A DNA stretch of 64,000 nucleotides from contig JAOZIE010000002.1 in assembly GCA_026014485.1 (NCBI GenBank), positions 171,081 to 235,080 on the forward strand, given 5' to 3'. Both the position numbers and the translations under genes were made by a program. Positions 38,475-48,808 of this stretch are shown piece by piece. The notes under the pieces are model-generated. The model was not told where the DNA came from. It did not search any database and saw only the letters and a list, made by a program, of their open reading frames with translations. The stretch comes from Candidatus Bathyarchaeota archaeon. GTDB lineage: Archaea; Thermoproteota; Bathyarchaeia; Bathyarchaeales; Bathycorpusculaceae. Within the stretch, counting starts at the first letter, position 1, and each line of letters starts with the position of its first letter.

Positions 38475-40193
38475 TTGATTCAGAAATCTGCCAAAGTGAA
38501 CAACGGGTTCGAAAGGGAAATTCTTGAGTTCTGCAGGCACGTCGCTGGACCCTACAAGATTACTGCGGTTTGCCAGTCAGATGACTACACCATAGAAGAG
38601 CCCAGCGCCAAATCCACCGTTGAAGTGCTCTTGGTGCTGCATGACTTCCAGCCTAGACTCATGAGTTATATGCGTTCCATAGACGGCAGAAACGTGATTT
38701 TCTTTGTGGTTGACCAGTGGATATTCGAGCGGGATGTTGACCGCGGTTTTCTAGGTGAAGCTCTTGCCAGCCGCCTGATTTTTCCCTACACCTCTCTGGT
38801 TGAGAATGATTTTATTCACCGTCAAGAAATTGCGTTGAAAACCCGTTTGATTCTGGAGCTTCTCGAAAACATTGTTCTCAGTTATCCTGAGCTTTCGCAT
38901 AATCTCCGCATTAAACCTGAATACTTCATGTACGAGGTTATGCTTAACCGCGTCCGAGTTTTCCCGCCGATGGCGTATGGCGCCTCCCAGTTTCTGTGCG
39001 GCAACGCAGATAAGCAGAAGGTAGATTTTGTCCTCGGCGGCTACATTAAGGCTCTGCGTTTGCTAGAGAAGAACGGCGACGTCGTTTTTTCCAGCGACTA
39101 CATTACCCTCACAAACGCGTTCATAAAGGCAAGCAACAACCAAAAAACACGTTTCACTAACATCATAAAAAATGCCCCTCGTACCTTGTTCTCCTCATTT
39201 TTCGGGGCTTTCCCGCAGCTTCTTAATTTTCTTTCTCAGAATTCAGAGGCATTCTTTAAGTTTCAGACGCCGCTGTGGCGACGAGAAATCAATTTTTTCG
39301 GCAGCTTCATCGACCCCAAAAACTATGTTTTGGTTCCTACTGCTCAGGGCTTTGTCACTTTAGCTGATAAAGTGGACATCCGCGCCTACAGCCAGCAGTT
39401 TTTGAAGACAGGCGACTACAACAAAATCAAGGTGGAGCAGTTCGGCGGCGTCCTCAACGACGTTTACCTCATCAAAGCAAGCACTGACCATAGCGAAAAG
39501 AAAATTTTGGTTAAACAGTTCAAAGACCTGCACAGCATGAAGTGGTTTCCGTTGTCCATTTGGAGCTTGGGCGCTCGCAGCTTTGCGCTCTTGGGCAAGT
39601 CTAGATTGGAGCGGGAATGCGCCATAAACGAGCTGTTGGCTAACGCGGGTTTTTTGGTTCCGAAAATCTTGCATGTGAGCGCTGATGAGCGGTTGGTGTT
39701 TATGGAGTTTTTGGAAGGTGAAAACCTTAGCAACGCCGTTAAACGTATAGCCGTTTCAGGTGTAAACACCGCACGTTCCGCCAAGGATTTGGAGCTTATA
39801 CGTCGGGCGGGCGAAACATACGCTAAGGTGCATGCTTTGAATGTGGTTTTAGGCGACACCAAACCTGAGAACACTTTTGTCAGCCCCAGCGGCGAAATGT
39901 ACCTGCTGGACTTTGAGCAGGCAAGCCGAAGCGGCGACAAATCTTGGGATATAGCCTGCTTCCTCTACTATTGTGGACACTATATGCCGCTGGAAGGCGA
40001 GCAGAAAGCTGCGGCAATCGCACAAGCCTTCATCGACGGGTACCTGCAGGCAGGCGGAAGCGCCGAAGCAGTGAAGTGCGCAGCTATAGTGCGGTACACC
40101 CGCGTGTTCAGTATTTTCACGCTGCCAAGTGTGCTGCGGACTATGGTGAACACATGCAAAAGCGTCAAAGGACCAAAGTGCAAGAAATGGTGA
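38475..40193 (+). CDS. Protein with C-terminal Bud32/RIO-like kinase domain
   Basis: LVFMEFLEGENLSNAV...YAKVHALNVVLGDTKPENTFVSPSGEMYLLDFEQASRSGDKSWDIACFLYY. Confidence 0.78.
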   Translation: MIQKSAKVNNGFEREILEFCRHVAGPYKITAVCQSDDYTIEEPSAKSTVEVLLVLHDFQPRLMSYMRSIDGRNVIFFVVDQWIFERDVDRGFLGEALASRLIFPYTSLVENDFIHRQEIALKTRLILELLENIVLSYPELSHNLRIKPEYFMYEVMLNRVRVFPPMAYGASQFLCGNADKQKVDFVLGGYIKALRLLEKNGDVVFSSDYITLTNAFIKASNNQKTRFTNIIKNAPRTLFSSFFGAFPQLLNFLSQNSEAFFKFQTPLWRREINFFGSFIDPKNYVLVPTAQGFVTLADKVDIRAYSQQFLKTGDYNKIKVEQFGGVLNDVYLIKASTDHSEKKILVKQFKDLHSMKWFPLSIWSLGARSFALLGKSRLERECAINELLANAGFLVPKILHVSADERLVFMEFLEGENLSNAVKRIAVSGVNTARSAKDLELIRRAGETYAKVHALNVVLGDTKPENTFVSPSGEMYLLDFEQASRSGDKSWDIACFLYYCGHYMPLEGEQKAAAIAQAFIDGYLQAGGSAEAVKCAAIVRYTRVFSIFTLPSVLRTMVNTCKSVKGPKCKKW

Positions 40194-41530
40194 AATCCAC
40201 AACCAGCTTAACCTTCTATGGCGGAGTCGACGAAATCGGCGGAAACAAAATTCTTCTCCAAGACCGCGGCACCCGCGTCTTCTTTGACTTCGGCATGTCT
40301 TTTGGTCAGAAGAAACAGTTTTACTCGCCGCCCTTTTTGTCACCCAAGAGTGAAGTGAGCCTGCAGGAGCTTGGCATCTTACCTAAAATCGAAGGCTTAT
40401 ACAAATTCGACAAAGCCCCGCCCCAAGCAGACGCCGTCTTCATCTCACATGGGCACCTAGACCACACAGCCTACTTGTCTTTTATCAAACGCGAGATTCC
40501 CGTTTACTGCGGAGAAACCACACGAACCATTCTACAGACGTTGGGGGAAGTTCGCCGACAGGACTTGGAGTTCAGCGTCAAAGACATCAGTTTCCAAGCG
40601 TTTCGGACAGGCGACAAAATCCGCGTCGGCACCATAGAGGTAGAGCCCGTTCACGTTGACCACTCAGTGCCCGGCGCCTACGGCTTTGTAATTCACACCT
40701 CCAACGGCTCTGTCGTGTACACGGGTGACTTCCGTGACCACGGTGCCAAACCTGGAATGACACAGGATTTTGTTGAGGCAGCCAAAACCGCGGAACCTGT
40801 GGCGGTCGTTACTGAAGCCACAAACATGACAGGTGCCTCCGTGTCTAACGAGGTTGAAGTGCAAGCCAAGTTGAACAGCATCATCTCGCAGGCAAACGGC
40901 GTTGTGCTGGCAGAATTCGGCTACTCCGATGTGGACCGCCTCAACAGCTTCTTTAGCATAGCCAAGAAGAACGGGCGGTGCCTTGCTGTTTCACTGCGTC
41001 AAGCCAAGCTGCTGGATGCACTCCGAAGCGACAAGCACCTTGCAGTTCCTGACCTGTCTGACCCGAACCTGATGGTTTTTCGAAAGTCGAAGCAGCGGTA
41101 TGAACGTTGGGAACGCGCCCTGATGGAGCGGTTTGACGGGGAAGACAAGGTTTTTGACGTGTTCGAAGCTTCGAAGCGCCAGTGCCGCCTGGTTTTAGCT
41201 TTGAGTTTTCACGATTTTGAGGAGCTTGTTGCGTTGGAGCCTGAGGCGGGCAGCTGCTATGTGTTGTCAGCTTCGGAACCCTTCAACGAGGAGATGGAAC
41301 TCGACTTTGAACGGCTCGTCAATTGGCTACGGCACTACGGGCTGCCACAGTACCACGTGCACGTTTCAGGTCATATGATGCCCCTGCAACTCAAAGCCGC
41401 ACTAAAAGCCATCAACAGCAAAAAGTTGTTTCCAGTGCACACCGAGCAAGCAGATTTATTCGCTGGGTTCATGCGGGACCTCAAAAGCCAAACCATCCCC
41501 ACCCAGAAAAACAAGGAATACCTGCTTTAG
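40186..41530 (+). CDS. Metallo-beta-lactamase-fold, RNase J-like hydrolase
   Basis: HGHLDHTAYL, VHVDHSVPGAYGF, YTGDFRDHG; likely start MVKSTTSLTFYGGVDEIGGNKILL at 40186. Confidence 0.88.
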
Positions 41531-41544
41531 CGGCTTGCGTGTGC

Positions 41545-41835
41545 TTAGATTTTGGGGAATCGTACTTTGCCCACATATTGCAGTATCCATTTGACGAGGT
41601 CGTCGTAGGTTTTGGCGCCTTTCTTAGTGAGTGTAATGTCGCCTTCTGCGTCGAATTGGACAAACTCCTTGCCCTCCATCCACTCTAAGTATCGGATTAG
41701 GCGGTCGTAGGAGAGTCCGGTTGCGGTTGCCAGGGCGGTTCGGTTCAGTTTTTGGCGTTCTTTGAGAACCTTGATTATCCTGGCCAGCACGTAGAGGTCA
41801 GGTTTCGAAATCGGCTCTCCTGAATTCATTGTCAA
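41545..41835 (-). CDS. Small winged-helix protein
   Basis: LNRTALATATGLSYDRLIRYLEWMEGKEFVQFDAEGDITLTKKG. Confidence 0.8.
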   Translation of the reverse strand: MTMNSGEPISKPDLYVLARIIKVLKERQKLNRTALATATGLSYDRLIRYLEWMEGKEFVQFDAEGDITLTKKGAKTYDDLVKWILQYVGKVRFPKI

Positions 41836-42469
41836 ACCACCGAAGTTCCCATAAAAGCGCGTCTAGGTTCCCCACTTGCTCGTACCTTTTTTGGAGGTCT
41901 TTTCGGTTAATGAAAACCGCAATAACCACCGAAAGGAGATCCATTGTCAACGTCAGGTTAATTTCCGCAACGTGTACGATGCTGCTTAGGAAGCCTGCCG
42001 CGAAGTTAAGCACAACTGCGATTATGAGCCAGCTGATGAAGACTCGGGTTAACCCGTAAATGGTGAATCCCATTTTGGCGCGTCTGATGTCTTTGAAGAT
42101 GTTTTCCCAGTTCAGTTCTTGAAGCAGCTTGATGGCTCCAGGTGCACCTTCCTCCAGCGTAGGTTTCCACTGCCCCACTTTTACATGTCTGACTCTTCGG
42201 TTAACCCAGAATCCTGCAAAAACTACTCCGCCGACGAGCACGATAACCGTGAGGAGCGCCAGAAGCCCCGCTATGCCATCCCATGGGTTAAACCATCCAA
42301 AGAGAACGCCAAATTTCGCAAGCATAAGGAATGCTAATGCTGTGGCTATTGAAAGGGCAGTGATTACCGCAAAATCTGCCATCGACGCTACGATTTCTTT
42401 GTATTTCCGCACTTGGTCAAGGGCGGTCATGAGCATTTCCATTTTGGCTGTTAAGTTTTGTTCCATCAA
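41798..42469 (-). CDS. Membrane protein
   Basis: Four or more hydrophobic segments; overlaps neighbours. Confidence 0.7.
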   Translation of the reverse strand: MMEQNLTAKMEMLMTALDQVRKYKEIVASMADFAVITALSIATALAFLMLAKFGVLFGWFNPWDGIAGLLALLTVIVLVGGVVFAGFWVNRRVRHVKVGQWKPTLEEGAPGAIKLLQELNWENIFKDIRRAKMGFTIYGLTRVFISWLIIAVVLNFAAGFLSSIVHVAEINLTLTMDLLSVVIAVFINRKDLQKRYEQVGNLDALLWELRWFDNEFRRADFET

Positions 42470-43020
42470 ATCGCCAAGCCATATCCGCTTATGCTGACGT
42501 GGGCGTCGCCTTCGATTTTAAACCAGTAAACATCAATTCTGTCAAGCAAATAGGAGCTTCCTACCCCGTAGGTGAAGAAATCCTCTGAAACATTGGACAT
42601 TACTGCGGCGTTTATGGGGTGGTCATCCGAAATGAGTATGCTGTATCCTGGGGTTACTGCGCTGATGCTTCCAAAGTGGCTTGCTGTTCGGGTGAGAAAC
42701 ACGTCGAAGGCGTAGTTTTCAGTTATTTGTTTTTGTGAGCCATCCTGAAAGGTCAAGGTTACATTGGCTTGTTGAAGTGTTTGTGCTGTGTAGTTTACTA
42801 TGTACTCTGGAAATATTTCGATGTGGGCTCTCATGAAAGCGTAGTTTGCCTTAGAGATTACCACCGCAGATGTCTCGTTGGTGATTTGGCTTTCTGAAAC
42901 GGAGTGGAACGCCGACAGAAACGTCCATTGCGTGGCAATCACCAGTATGAGTACAAGGAGTAGCCAAGCCTTTTTCATAACGTGACTACTACGTGACTTT
43001 TGAATATAAGTTAGACTCAC
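42466..43020 (-). CDS. Secreted/membrane-anchored hypothetical protein
   Basis: N-terminal signal anchor (KKAWLLLVLILVIATQWTFLSAF). Confidence 0.7.
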   Translation of the reverse strand: MSLTYIQKSRSSHVMKKAWLLLVLILVIATQWTFLSAFHSVSESQITNETSAVVISKANYAFMRAHIEIFPEYIVNYTAQTLQQANVTLTFQDGSQKQITENYAFDVFLTRTASHFGSISAVTPGYSILISDDHPINAAVMSNVSEDFFTYGVGSSYLLDRIDVYWFKIEGDAHVSISGYGLAI

Positions 43021-43066
43021 CCGCAGAGAGCAAGGCTATAATAACTTATCATCCAAATGGGGGTTC

Positions 43067-43993
43067 ATGACGCTGGTTAAAGCAGAAAACCTAGCCAAAA
43101 ACTTTGGCAATGTAAACGCTGTTGACGGCTTAACTTTGAGCTTGAATGAAGGCTCAATTACGGGGCTGATTGGTCCAAACGGCGCAGGCAAAACCACCAC
43201 CATCAAAATGATACTGGGGTTGCTTAAGCCTGACCAGGGCAAAGTGGAAGTGTTTGGGCAAGACCCTTGGGATAACCCTGCGATTCGTCCCCTGATAGGT
43301 GTGATTCATGAAAAAGCGTTTTTCCCTGCTCACCAAAAAACCTTAGAGTACCTGCAGAGGGTCTGCCGAATCTTCGGGGTTCCCGAATCCCGTGCAATGG
43401 AGGTTCTTAAGCTGGTTGATTTACAGGGCGCTTGGGACCGCCCCATCAAGGGGCTTTCGGCGGGTATGCTTCAAAAGTTCTCTATCTCCCACGCGTTAAT
43501 TCACAGCCCCAAACTGATTATAGGTGATGAAATGACTGCTAATCTTGACCCTCAAGCTCGGAGTAGCCTGTTTGATTTGGTTTCGCAGCTTCATGACGAT
43601 GAGGGCGTCACTTTTCTTGTTTCTTCCCATATTCTGCCTGAGTTGAGCCGCATATGCGATTCCGTAGTTATCGTGAATCACGGAAAAGTTGGGGCTTCAG
43701 GCACGTTAAATGAGTTGTACGGCAAATTTGCTGCGGGAATAATCAGAGTATCAACTGATAAATCCGCGGAGTTAGCCCAAGAAATACGGGCACTGCCCTA
43801 TGCGGAAGTAGCTGAAGTTGATGGTCGCGGCGTCTCCGTTCAAGTACCTAATGACAAGGAAGAGGCGCTTTTCGAGGATGTTTCGCGGCTGGCCCGAAAA
43901 GTAAACGCGAAAATCTACGGCATTGAAACTGGGAACGCGTCGATTGAGGCGCTTTATGAGCGGGTTATGTCTGCAAGCGAGGGGGGACGCTGA
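43067..43993 (+). CDS. ABC transporter ATP-binding protein
   Basis: GPNGAGKTTTIKMILGLL Walker A, LSAGMLQKFSISHALIHSPKLIIGDEMTANLDP. Confidence 0.95.
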   Translation: MTLVKAENLAKNFGNVNAVDGLTLSLNEGSITGLIGPNGAGKTTTIKMILGLLKPDQGKVEVFGQDPWDNPAIRPLIGVIHEKAFFPAHQKTLEYLQRVCRIFGVPESRAMEVLKLVDLQGAWDRPIKGLSAGMLQKFSISHALIHSPKLIIGDEMTANLDPQARSSLFDLVSQLHDDEGVTFLVSSHILPELSRICDSVVIVNHGKVGASGTLNELYGKFAAGIIRVSTDKSAELAQEIRALPYAEVAEVDGRGVSVQVPNDKEEALFEDVSRLARKVNAKIYGIETGNASIEALYERVMSASEGGR

Positions 43994-43994
43994 G

Positions 43995-44816
43995 ATGGAC
44001 GCGAAAAAGGGTAGCGGTAGACCGTTTTTGGAGGTTTTGTCTTCTGCGATTCATGAGGATTATCGTTTTCCTATTCTGGAGATATTTGCCTTCCTTTATG
44101 TGCTCGGCACGTTTGTCTCTGTTCGGGGTGTTATCCCCTCTAGCGGAGCAACCTCAAGTGACGCTGTAGCTTACCATTTAACCTCGTCTCTGCTGGGATC
44201 CACGGGGCTTCTGAGTCTAACAATGTTCATACTCATAATCGTAATCTTCAAGAACATCGCCTACGGCTTAGGCAGCGACCTCGAAAAGGGCATAATCCAA
44301 ACACAGTTCTCCTACCCCCTAAAGCGAGGAAGTATCTTAACGGCTAAACTCGTTTCAGCTTTGGCTGTGTCAATTGCGCTCTTTCTGGTGGTTCAGCTTT
44401 CAGCCATCTGCCTGTTGGCTCCTGACACAGTGTTCCCTAACCTGGGCATTGTGCTTCTCACGTTTGCTGCAAACCTGAGTTTTCCGCTCATAATCGCCTG
44501 CATCCTACTGCTGATTACCTTATTCATTAAACGTGGAGGTCCAACGCTGGTGGTCGGCGTTATCATCTACTTCGCTTTCACGGTTGGCTCTACTATCCTG
44601 ACCAATGCATCCTATGCTTCGAAGTCTCCCCTGTTTATTCAGCTTCTCTCGGTGTTTTCTCCGGATTTGGCTCTGCAGCAGTATTATCCTTCACATGTTC
44701 CTTTTTGGACGCCCGCTTTTTCAGAGGTACTCCTCTACGTTGGGGCAAGTTACGCAATCATCGGGGCCTTGCTTTCGTTAAGTTACTATTACTTCACTAG
44801 GAGGCTTAATCTTTGA
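43995..44816 (+). CDS. ABC transporter permease
   Basis: Multi-TM ABC-2-like; start MDAKKGSGRPF at 43995. Confidence 0.85.
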   Translation: MDAKKGSGRPFLEVLSSAIHEDYRFPILEIFAFLYVLGTFVSVRGVIPSSGATSSDAVAYHLTSSLLGSTGLLSLTMFILIIVIFKNIAYGLGSDLEKGIIQTQFSYPLKRGSILTAKLVSALAVSIALFLVVQLSAICLLAPDTVFPNLGIVLLTFAANLSFPLIIACILLLITLFIKRGGPTLVVGVIIYFAFTVGSTILTNASYASKSPLFIQLLSVFSPDLALQQYYPSHVPFWTPAFSEVLLYVGASYAIIGALLSLSYYYFTRRLNL

Positions 44817-45454
44817 AACGTCAAATATCCTTTGTAGGCCGCATCGGAGCCATCGCCGTCGCTATAGGGTTAGCTTTGCTTCTGGCGTCTTTTATTCCAC
44901 CCAACGTGACAAGCACCTTTACCAGCTCAGAATCTGTTGCCCCCGAATCCTTCCAGTTTCTGGGATCCAACAGTCCCATTGGTCTTCTGTTACCAGGCAA
45001 TGGGTCGTTCCATATCTCTTTCTTCCGCACTTTGACCTCCCAACAGGAGTTAAAAATTGACTATGCAGCCAACGGCACCCTTTGCATATATATGCTGGAA
45101 ATGGATTACCAAGAAGTTACAGAAAAACTTCCTTCTCGAGACCTTGCTCTTCTGCAGGAATTTGTAAGCACTAACTCCAGCGTCATAGGCTTGCAGCAAG
45201 AAGGCGCCTCAGGCTTAATCGACTACATTCCAAACAAATATGCCGTTAACGCAACCTTAGCCTTCGCCAACCCCAGTTCAGACACCATCCACGTAAGCTA
45301 CGACGGCAACGTCAGCAGCATATTTGCCTCTCCAAGCAAAACCCGAACCCTCGCATCATGGATAACTCCCGTAGGCTGCCTACTGATGCTTCCTTGGCTC
45401 TCAATGTGGCTATCACAAAAACGTAAACGAAACAAAGAGGTCGCAGTATCCTGA
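44813..45454 (+). CDS. Membrane-anchored hypothetical protein, ABC operon
   Basis: N- and C-terminal TM segments, 4-nt overlap with the permease. Confidence 0.75.
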   Translation: MKRQISFVGRIGAIAVAIGLALLLASFIPPNVTSTFTSSESVAPESFQFLGSNSPIGLLLPGNGSFHISFFRTLTSQQELKIDYAANGTLCIYMLEMDYQEVTEKLPSRDLALLQEFVSTNSSVIGLQQEGASGLIDYIPNKYAVNATLAFANPSSDTIHVSYDGNVSSIFASPSKTRTLASWITPVGCLLMLPWLSMWLSQKRKRNKEVAVS

Positions 45455-45470
45455 AAAAGCGTCAAACATT

Positions 45471-46073
45471 TCAGGGTGGAGGCATGCTTGATACGTATAG
45501 AACAACTATTTCGAAATGGTCTATGTTTCGATTGGCTGTGGCAAAATACAGTTCAAACGGCTCTGCTCTACCCCTTTCAAAGGAAAATACGTTGCTGCCC
45601 AACCTTGTATCGACCCTTGGATAAGCTTGCAGCGCGTTAATGGTGTTGTTATTCTTGTCATAAAGCTTAACTGCGAAGGAAACTTCTGAGTGGTTGTAAC
45701 TGTTAACTGCGCTTACCACGCCTGCCTTGTCGTTTTGGGTGTAGTCATTTCTAACTGTTGAGTTTACCACAAAAACGGGGTCACCTTTGTGAATTATGGG
45801 TCCATTAGAAAACCAGTCCATGTGCGTGTCATTCTGGGTCCAGTAGCCGTAGCTTGGCTCAGCCGATAACAGAAAGATTTTGCTTTCGTTTCCTGAAGAA
45901 TAAACTAAGTAATGAGGGGTTTGGGGTTTAATGCTGTCAGCCGAAAGGTCTTCATTTGCCGTGGACACCCCATTGAACAAATAGAGAACTAACAATGTTG
46001 ATGAGACAAGAAGTATAGCGACACCAATCACACATGCCTTCGCGTGATTTTTCGTCGAACTCATGTCTTTCAC
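45471..46073 (-). CDS. Membrane-anchored extracytoplasmic hypothetical protein (DUF1616-like)
   Basis: N-terminal TM; AVKLYDKNNNTINALQAYPRVDTRL...FELYFATANRNIDHFEIVVLYVS. Confidence 0.65.
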   Translation of the reverse strand: MKDMSSTKNHAKACVIGVAILLVSSTLLVLYLFNGVSTANEDLSADSIKPQTPHYLVYSSGNESKIFLLSAEPSYGYWTQNDTHMDWFSNGPIIHKGDPVFVVNSTVRNDYTQNDKAGVVSAVNSYNHSEVSFAVKLYDKNNNTINALQAYPRVDTRLGSNVFSFERGRAEPFELYFATANRNIDHFEIVVLYVSSMPPP

Positions 46074-46240
46074 ACAAACTACTATCGTAGTGGTCTTTAC
46101 TTAATTCTACGTTTTAGAACAGTTGCTAACTAATTGTTCTGATAGAGAAACTTCTGAGCTGAAGGTGGAAAAAAGTAAAACGTTTGGTTGAGCGGCAGAG
46201 AAAAAGAAAAGCTGAAACCAAAACAAGCCCCTGACTGCGT

Positions 46241-46609
46241 TTAGTTTTCTTCTTGGGTGTCCTCTATTCCGTCTGAGGGTGCCATCTCAACCTTCATAAT
46301 TGCCCCTGTTATGTCCTCTTCCCAATAATGCTTTAGTAGACCGCACACAACTTTTGGGACCGTTATTCGTCCATCCTTGCACATCTGACCAAAAAACTCT
46401 TCCCTGCTACGCCAGTGCCCATCGAAACGCACGGCAACCTGCAGGACTTGGCTGGAGTCAAGCTTGAACGCCCAGCGGATTTGCTTGGGGACTTGAATTC
46501 GGTTGCCTTGTCGCAGCGTAGTCTTGAACTCTACTGGTTTTGTCAAAGGCAAAGCATCATCACAAGCGCCGTTAGGAAAAACGATTTCATAAGAATTTCC
46601 GTCTCGCAA
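46241..46609 (-). CDS. AbrB-like protein with two swapped-hairpin-like halves
   Basis: FKTTLRQGNRIQVPKQIRWAFKLDSSQVL and MCKDGRITVPKVVCGLL. Confidence 0.65.
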   Translation of the reverse strand: MRDGNSYEIVFPNGACDDALPLTKPVEFKTTLRQGNRIQVPKQIRWAFKLDSSQVLQVAVRFDGHWRSREEFFGQMCKDGRITVPKVVCGLLKHYWEEDITGAIMKVEMAPSDGIEDTQEEN

Positions 46610-46675
46610 AAAGGCGATTTAAAAAAGCCATTGGAAGCAGGACAAACAAGTAGGCGCCATTTTTTCTTTGGTTGT

Positions 46676-46873
46676 TTATGTGTCTTCAAAGATGAAGAGG
46701 TCGTCGATGGTTGTCTGTAGCGCTTTGGCTATGTCGTGGGCTAGGTTTAGGGAGGGGTTGTAGTTTCCTTTTTCTATGAAGAGGATGGTTTCTCTTCGGA
46801 CGCCTATCTTTTTTGCTAGGTCTTCTTGGGTGAGGTTGTATCGTGCTCTGAGTTCTTTTATTCGAGTTTTCAA
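46676..46873 (-). CDS. XRE-family HTH regulator
   Basis: [45 protein letters not shown]. Confidence 0.93.
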   Translation of the reverse strand: MKTRIKELRARYNLTQEDLAKKIGVRRETILFIEKGNYNPSLNLAHDIAKALQTTIDDLFIFEDT

Positions 46874-46874
46874 T

Positions 46875-47279
46875 TCAGTTTCCCTTCCGCGCTAAATAGA
46901 GATATGAGATGGCGAATACTAATCCTGCAACCACTACTACTGATGCCGTTACAAGGTGACCTTCCAGTTCGTAGTCAAACAGGATGTCTGTGAGTAGGGG
47001 GGCGCCGACGGCGGTCCAGATGGCTGCTATGAAGCCGTAGTATCCTGCTTTGTGGTTTATGGTTTGTAGTCTTTCGTCTTTTGCGGGGAAGCCTTTTGAT
47101 ACGTTTCGGATTCTGTCCCAGAGGATGTAGGCTGCGAAAACTATGAGGGTTGCTGCAATTGTGATGGTTGCTGCTTCGCCGTATCCGATGATTTCTGGGT
47201 AGGCGATGTAGGCTGCCATTGTTATTGTTACTATGGCTAGTAGTGAGGTGGTTAGGATGGTTGTTGTTTTGTTGTTCAT
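46875..47279 (-). CDS. DUF2178-like membrane protein
   Basis: Multi-TM with [17 protein letters not shown]; upstream partner of the XRE regulator. Confidence 0.75.
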   Translation of the reverse strand: MNNKTTTILTTSLLAIVTITMAAYIAYPEIIGYGEAATITIAATLIVFAAYILWDRIRNVSKGFPAKDERLQTINHKAGYYGFIAAIWTAVGAPLLTDILFDYELEGHLVTASVVVVAGLVFAISYLYLARKGN

Positions 47280-47315
47280 TTGTTTTCCATTCCTTTGTTG
47301 CTTAAAGATAACTTA

Positions 47316-47353
47316 ATGTTATGCATACATAACATCAGGTTAGTTATAACTAA
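47316..47353. promoter_or_regulatory. Two palindromic operator candidates upstream of the DUF2178-XRE operon
   Basis: ATGTTATG-CATA-CATAACAT (47316-47335) and TTAGTTATAACTAA (47340-47353). Confidence 0.6.
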
Positions 47354-47763
47354 TATTAAATACTTAAGCCTTTCCATTAACCCTCAAAAACCAAAAAACA
47401 TTCAACAAACCCCAAAATAACCAACAGATAAAACCCCAAACAGCAAAAACGGAAAACCCAGCCTGCCTCGTAAACCTCACGTACCCGAGGCTTCAACTTT
47501 CCGCATTAGCCGAAGGGCATCCTCATAAGAATGGCTTCAGCCCCCGAATCTGGCAAACCTAATTAGAAAACGAAGAAAAAAATAACCCCACTAACCCACA
47601 ACAGGGCGCCCCCGTTTTTCTTGAACCCAAACAAAACCACGCCAAAAAAAGACAAACCCCCCAAATCCCGCCATTTTTCGACAACACAAACCCCATAAAC
47701 AGAACATATCCACAGAACAAGACCTTAATTCATGAAACAGCCTAACCCGACTTCAAAGTTTAA

Positions 47764-48681
47764 ATGAGTAGAAACGCATGTACCCATCAAACAGTAACTA
47801 TTCAAAAGGGGAAAATTAGACAGTTGACACTCGAGAAAATCGCTGAAGGCGACAATATCCTGCTTTACTTAGATGTACGAAAGACCTACATGATTAAAGT
47901 TCAAGCGGGGCAAACCTTCCACACCCACAAGGGCTACGTGAAATTCGATGACCTCATCGGCAAAGAATACGGTTCCGCATTCAAAAGCAGTCTAGGCATA
48001 AACTTCACCGTGCTCAAGCCCCAACTAACCGACTACATCATGAAATCCAGCCGCAACACCCAGATAACCTACCCCAAAGATGCCTCACTCATCGTTATGT
48101 TCAGCGGCGTTGGACCCGGAAGCAGAGTTGTTGAATCAGGAACAGGAACAGGCGCATTAACCACCGCACTTGCGCATTACGTGCAGCCAACAGGCAAAAT
48201 CTACAGCTACGACATCCGCCCTGAAGGACAAAAAACCGCTGAGAAAAACCTCAAACGCTCAGGTCTCCTAGACTCTGTGGAGCTTAAACTCAAAGATGTT
48301 GTTGCAGGAATTGACGAAACAGATGTGGATGCGGTTGTGCTGGATTTAGCTGTTCCATGGCTTGTGGTTCCCCGAGCGTATGAAGCGCTTAAGCCCTCAG
48401 GAACCATCGTCTCGTTTAGCCCAACCATAGACCAAGTTGTCAAAACCGTTGAAGCCCTAAAAGAACACAACTTCGTTGCCATCGAAACCTTCGAATGCAT
48501 CATGCGCGGAATGCAAATAGAACGCGGAAAAACCCGACCGCAAACCCTCATGACTGGACACACCGGCTACATAACCCACGCACGTAAAGTCACAAAGCCA
48601 ATTCTTGAACAAACCGCTGAAGCGGAACTGCCCGAACAGACAGAAGAAACCGAATCCCCCGCCATAGTAACCCCAGAATAA
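47764..48681 (+). CDS. trmI: tRNA (adenine-N1)-methyltransferase TrmI-like
   Basis: VVESGTGTGALTTALAHYVQPTGKIYSYDIRPEGQKTAEKNL; VLDLAVPW. Confidence 0.9.
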   Translation: MSRNACTHQTVTIQKGKIRQLTLEKIAEGDNILLYLDVRKTYMIKVQAGQTFHTHKGYVKFDDLIGKEYGSAFKSSLGINFTVLKPQLTDYIMKSSRNTQITYPKDASLIVMFSGVGPGSRVVESGTGTGALTTALAHYVQPTGKIYSYDIRPEGQKTAEKNLKRSGLLDSVELKLKDVVAGIDETDVDAVVLDLAVPWLVVPRAYEALKPSGTIVSFSPTIDQVVKTVEALKEHNFVAIETFECIMRGMQIERGKTRPQTLMTGHTGYITHARKVTKPILEQTAEAELPEQTEETESPAIVTPE

Positions 48682-48808
48682 CCTCTGTAAACACGAAAGC
48701 CTTCCCTAACAATTAACAGACGCTGCAGGGGGCTTCTGTTGAGTAAAAAACAGATATATGACCTCCCCCTTCTTTTCTCCAAACAAATAAGCTCATCCGT
48801 GAACAGGC

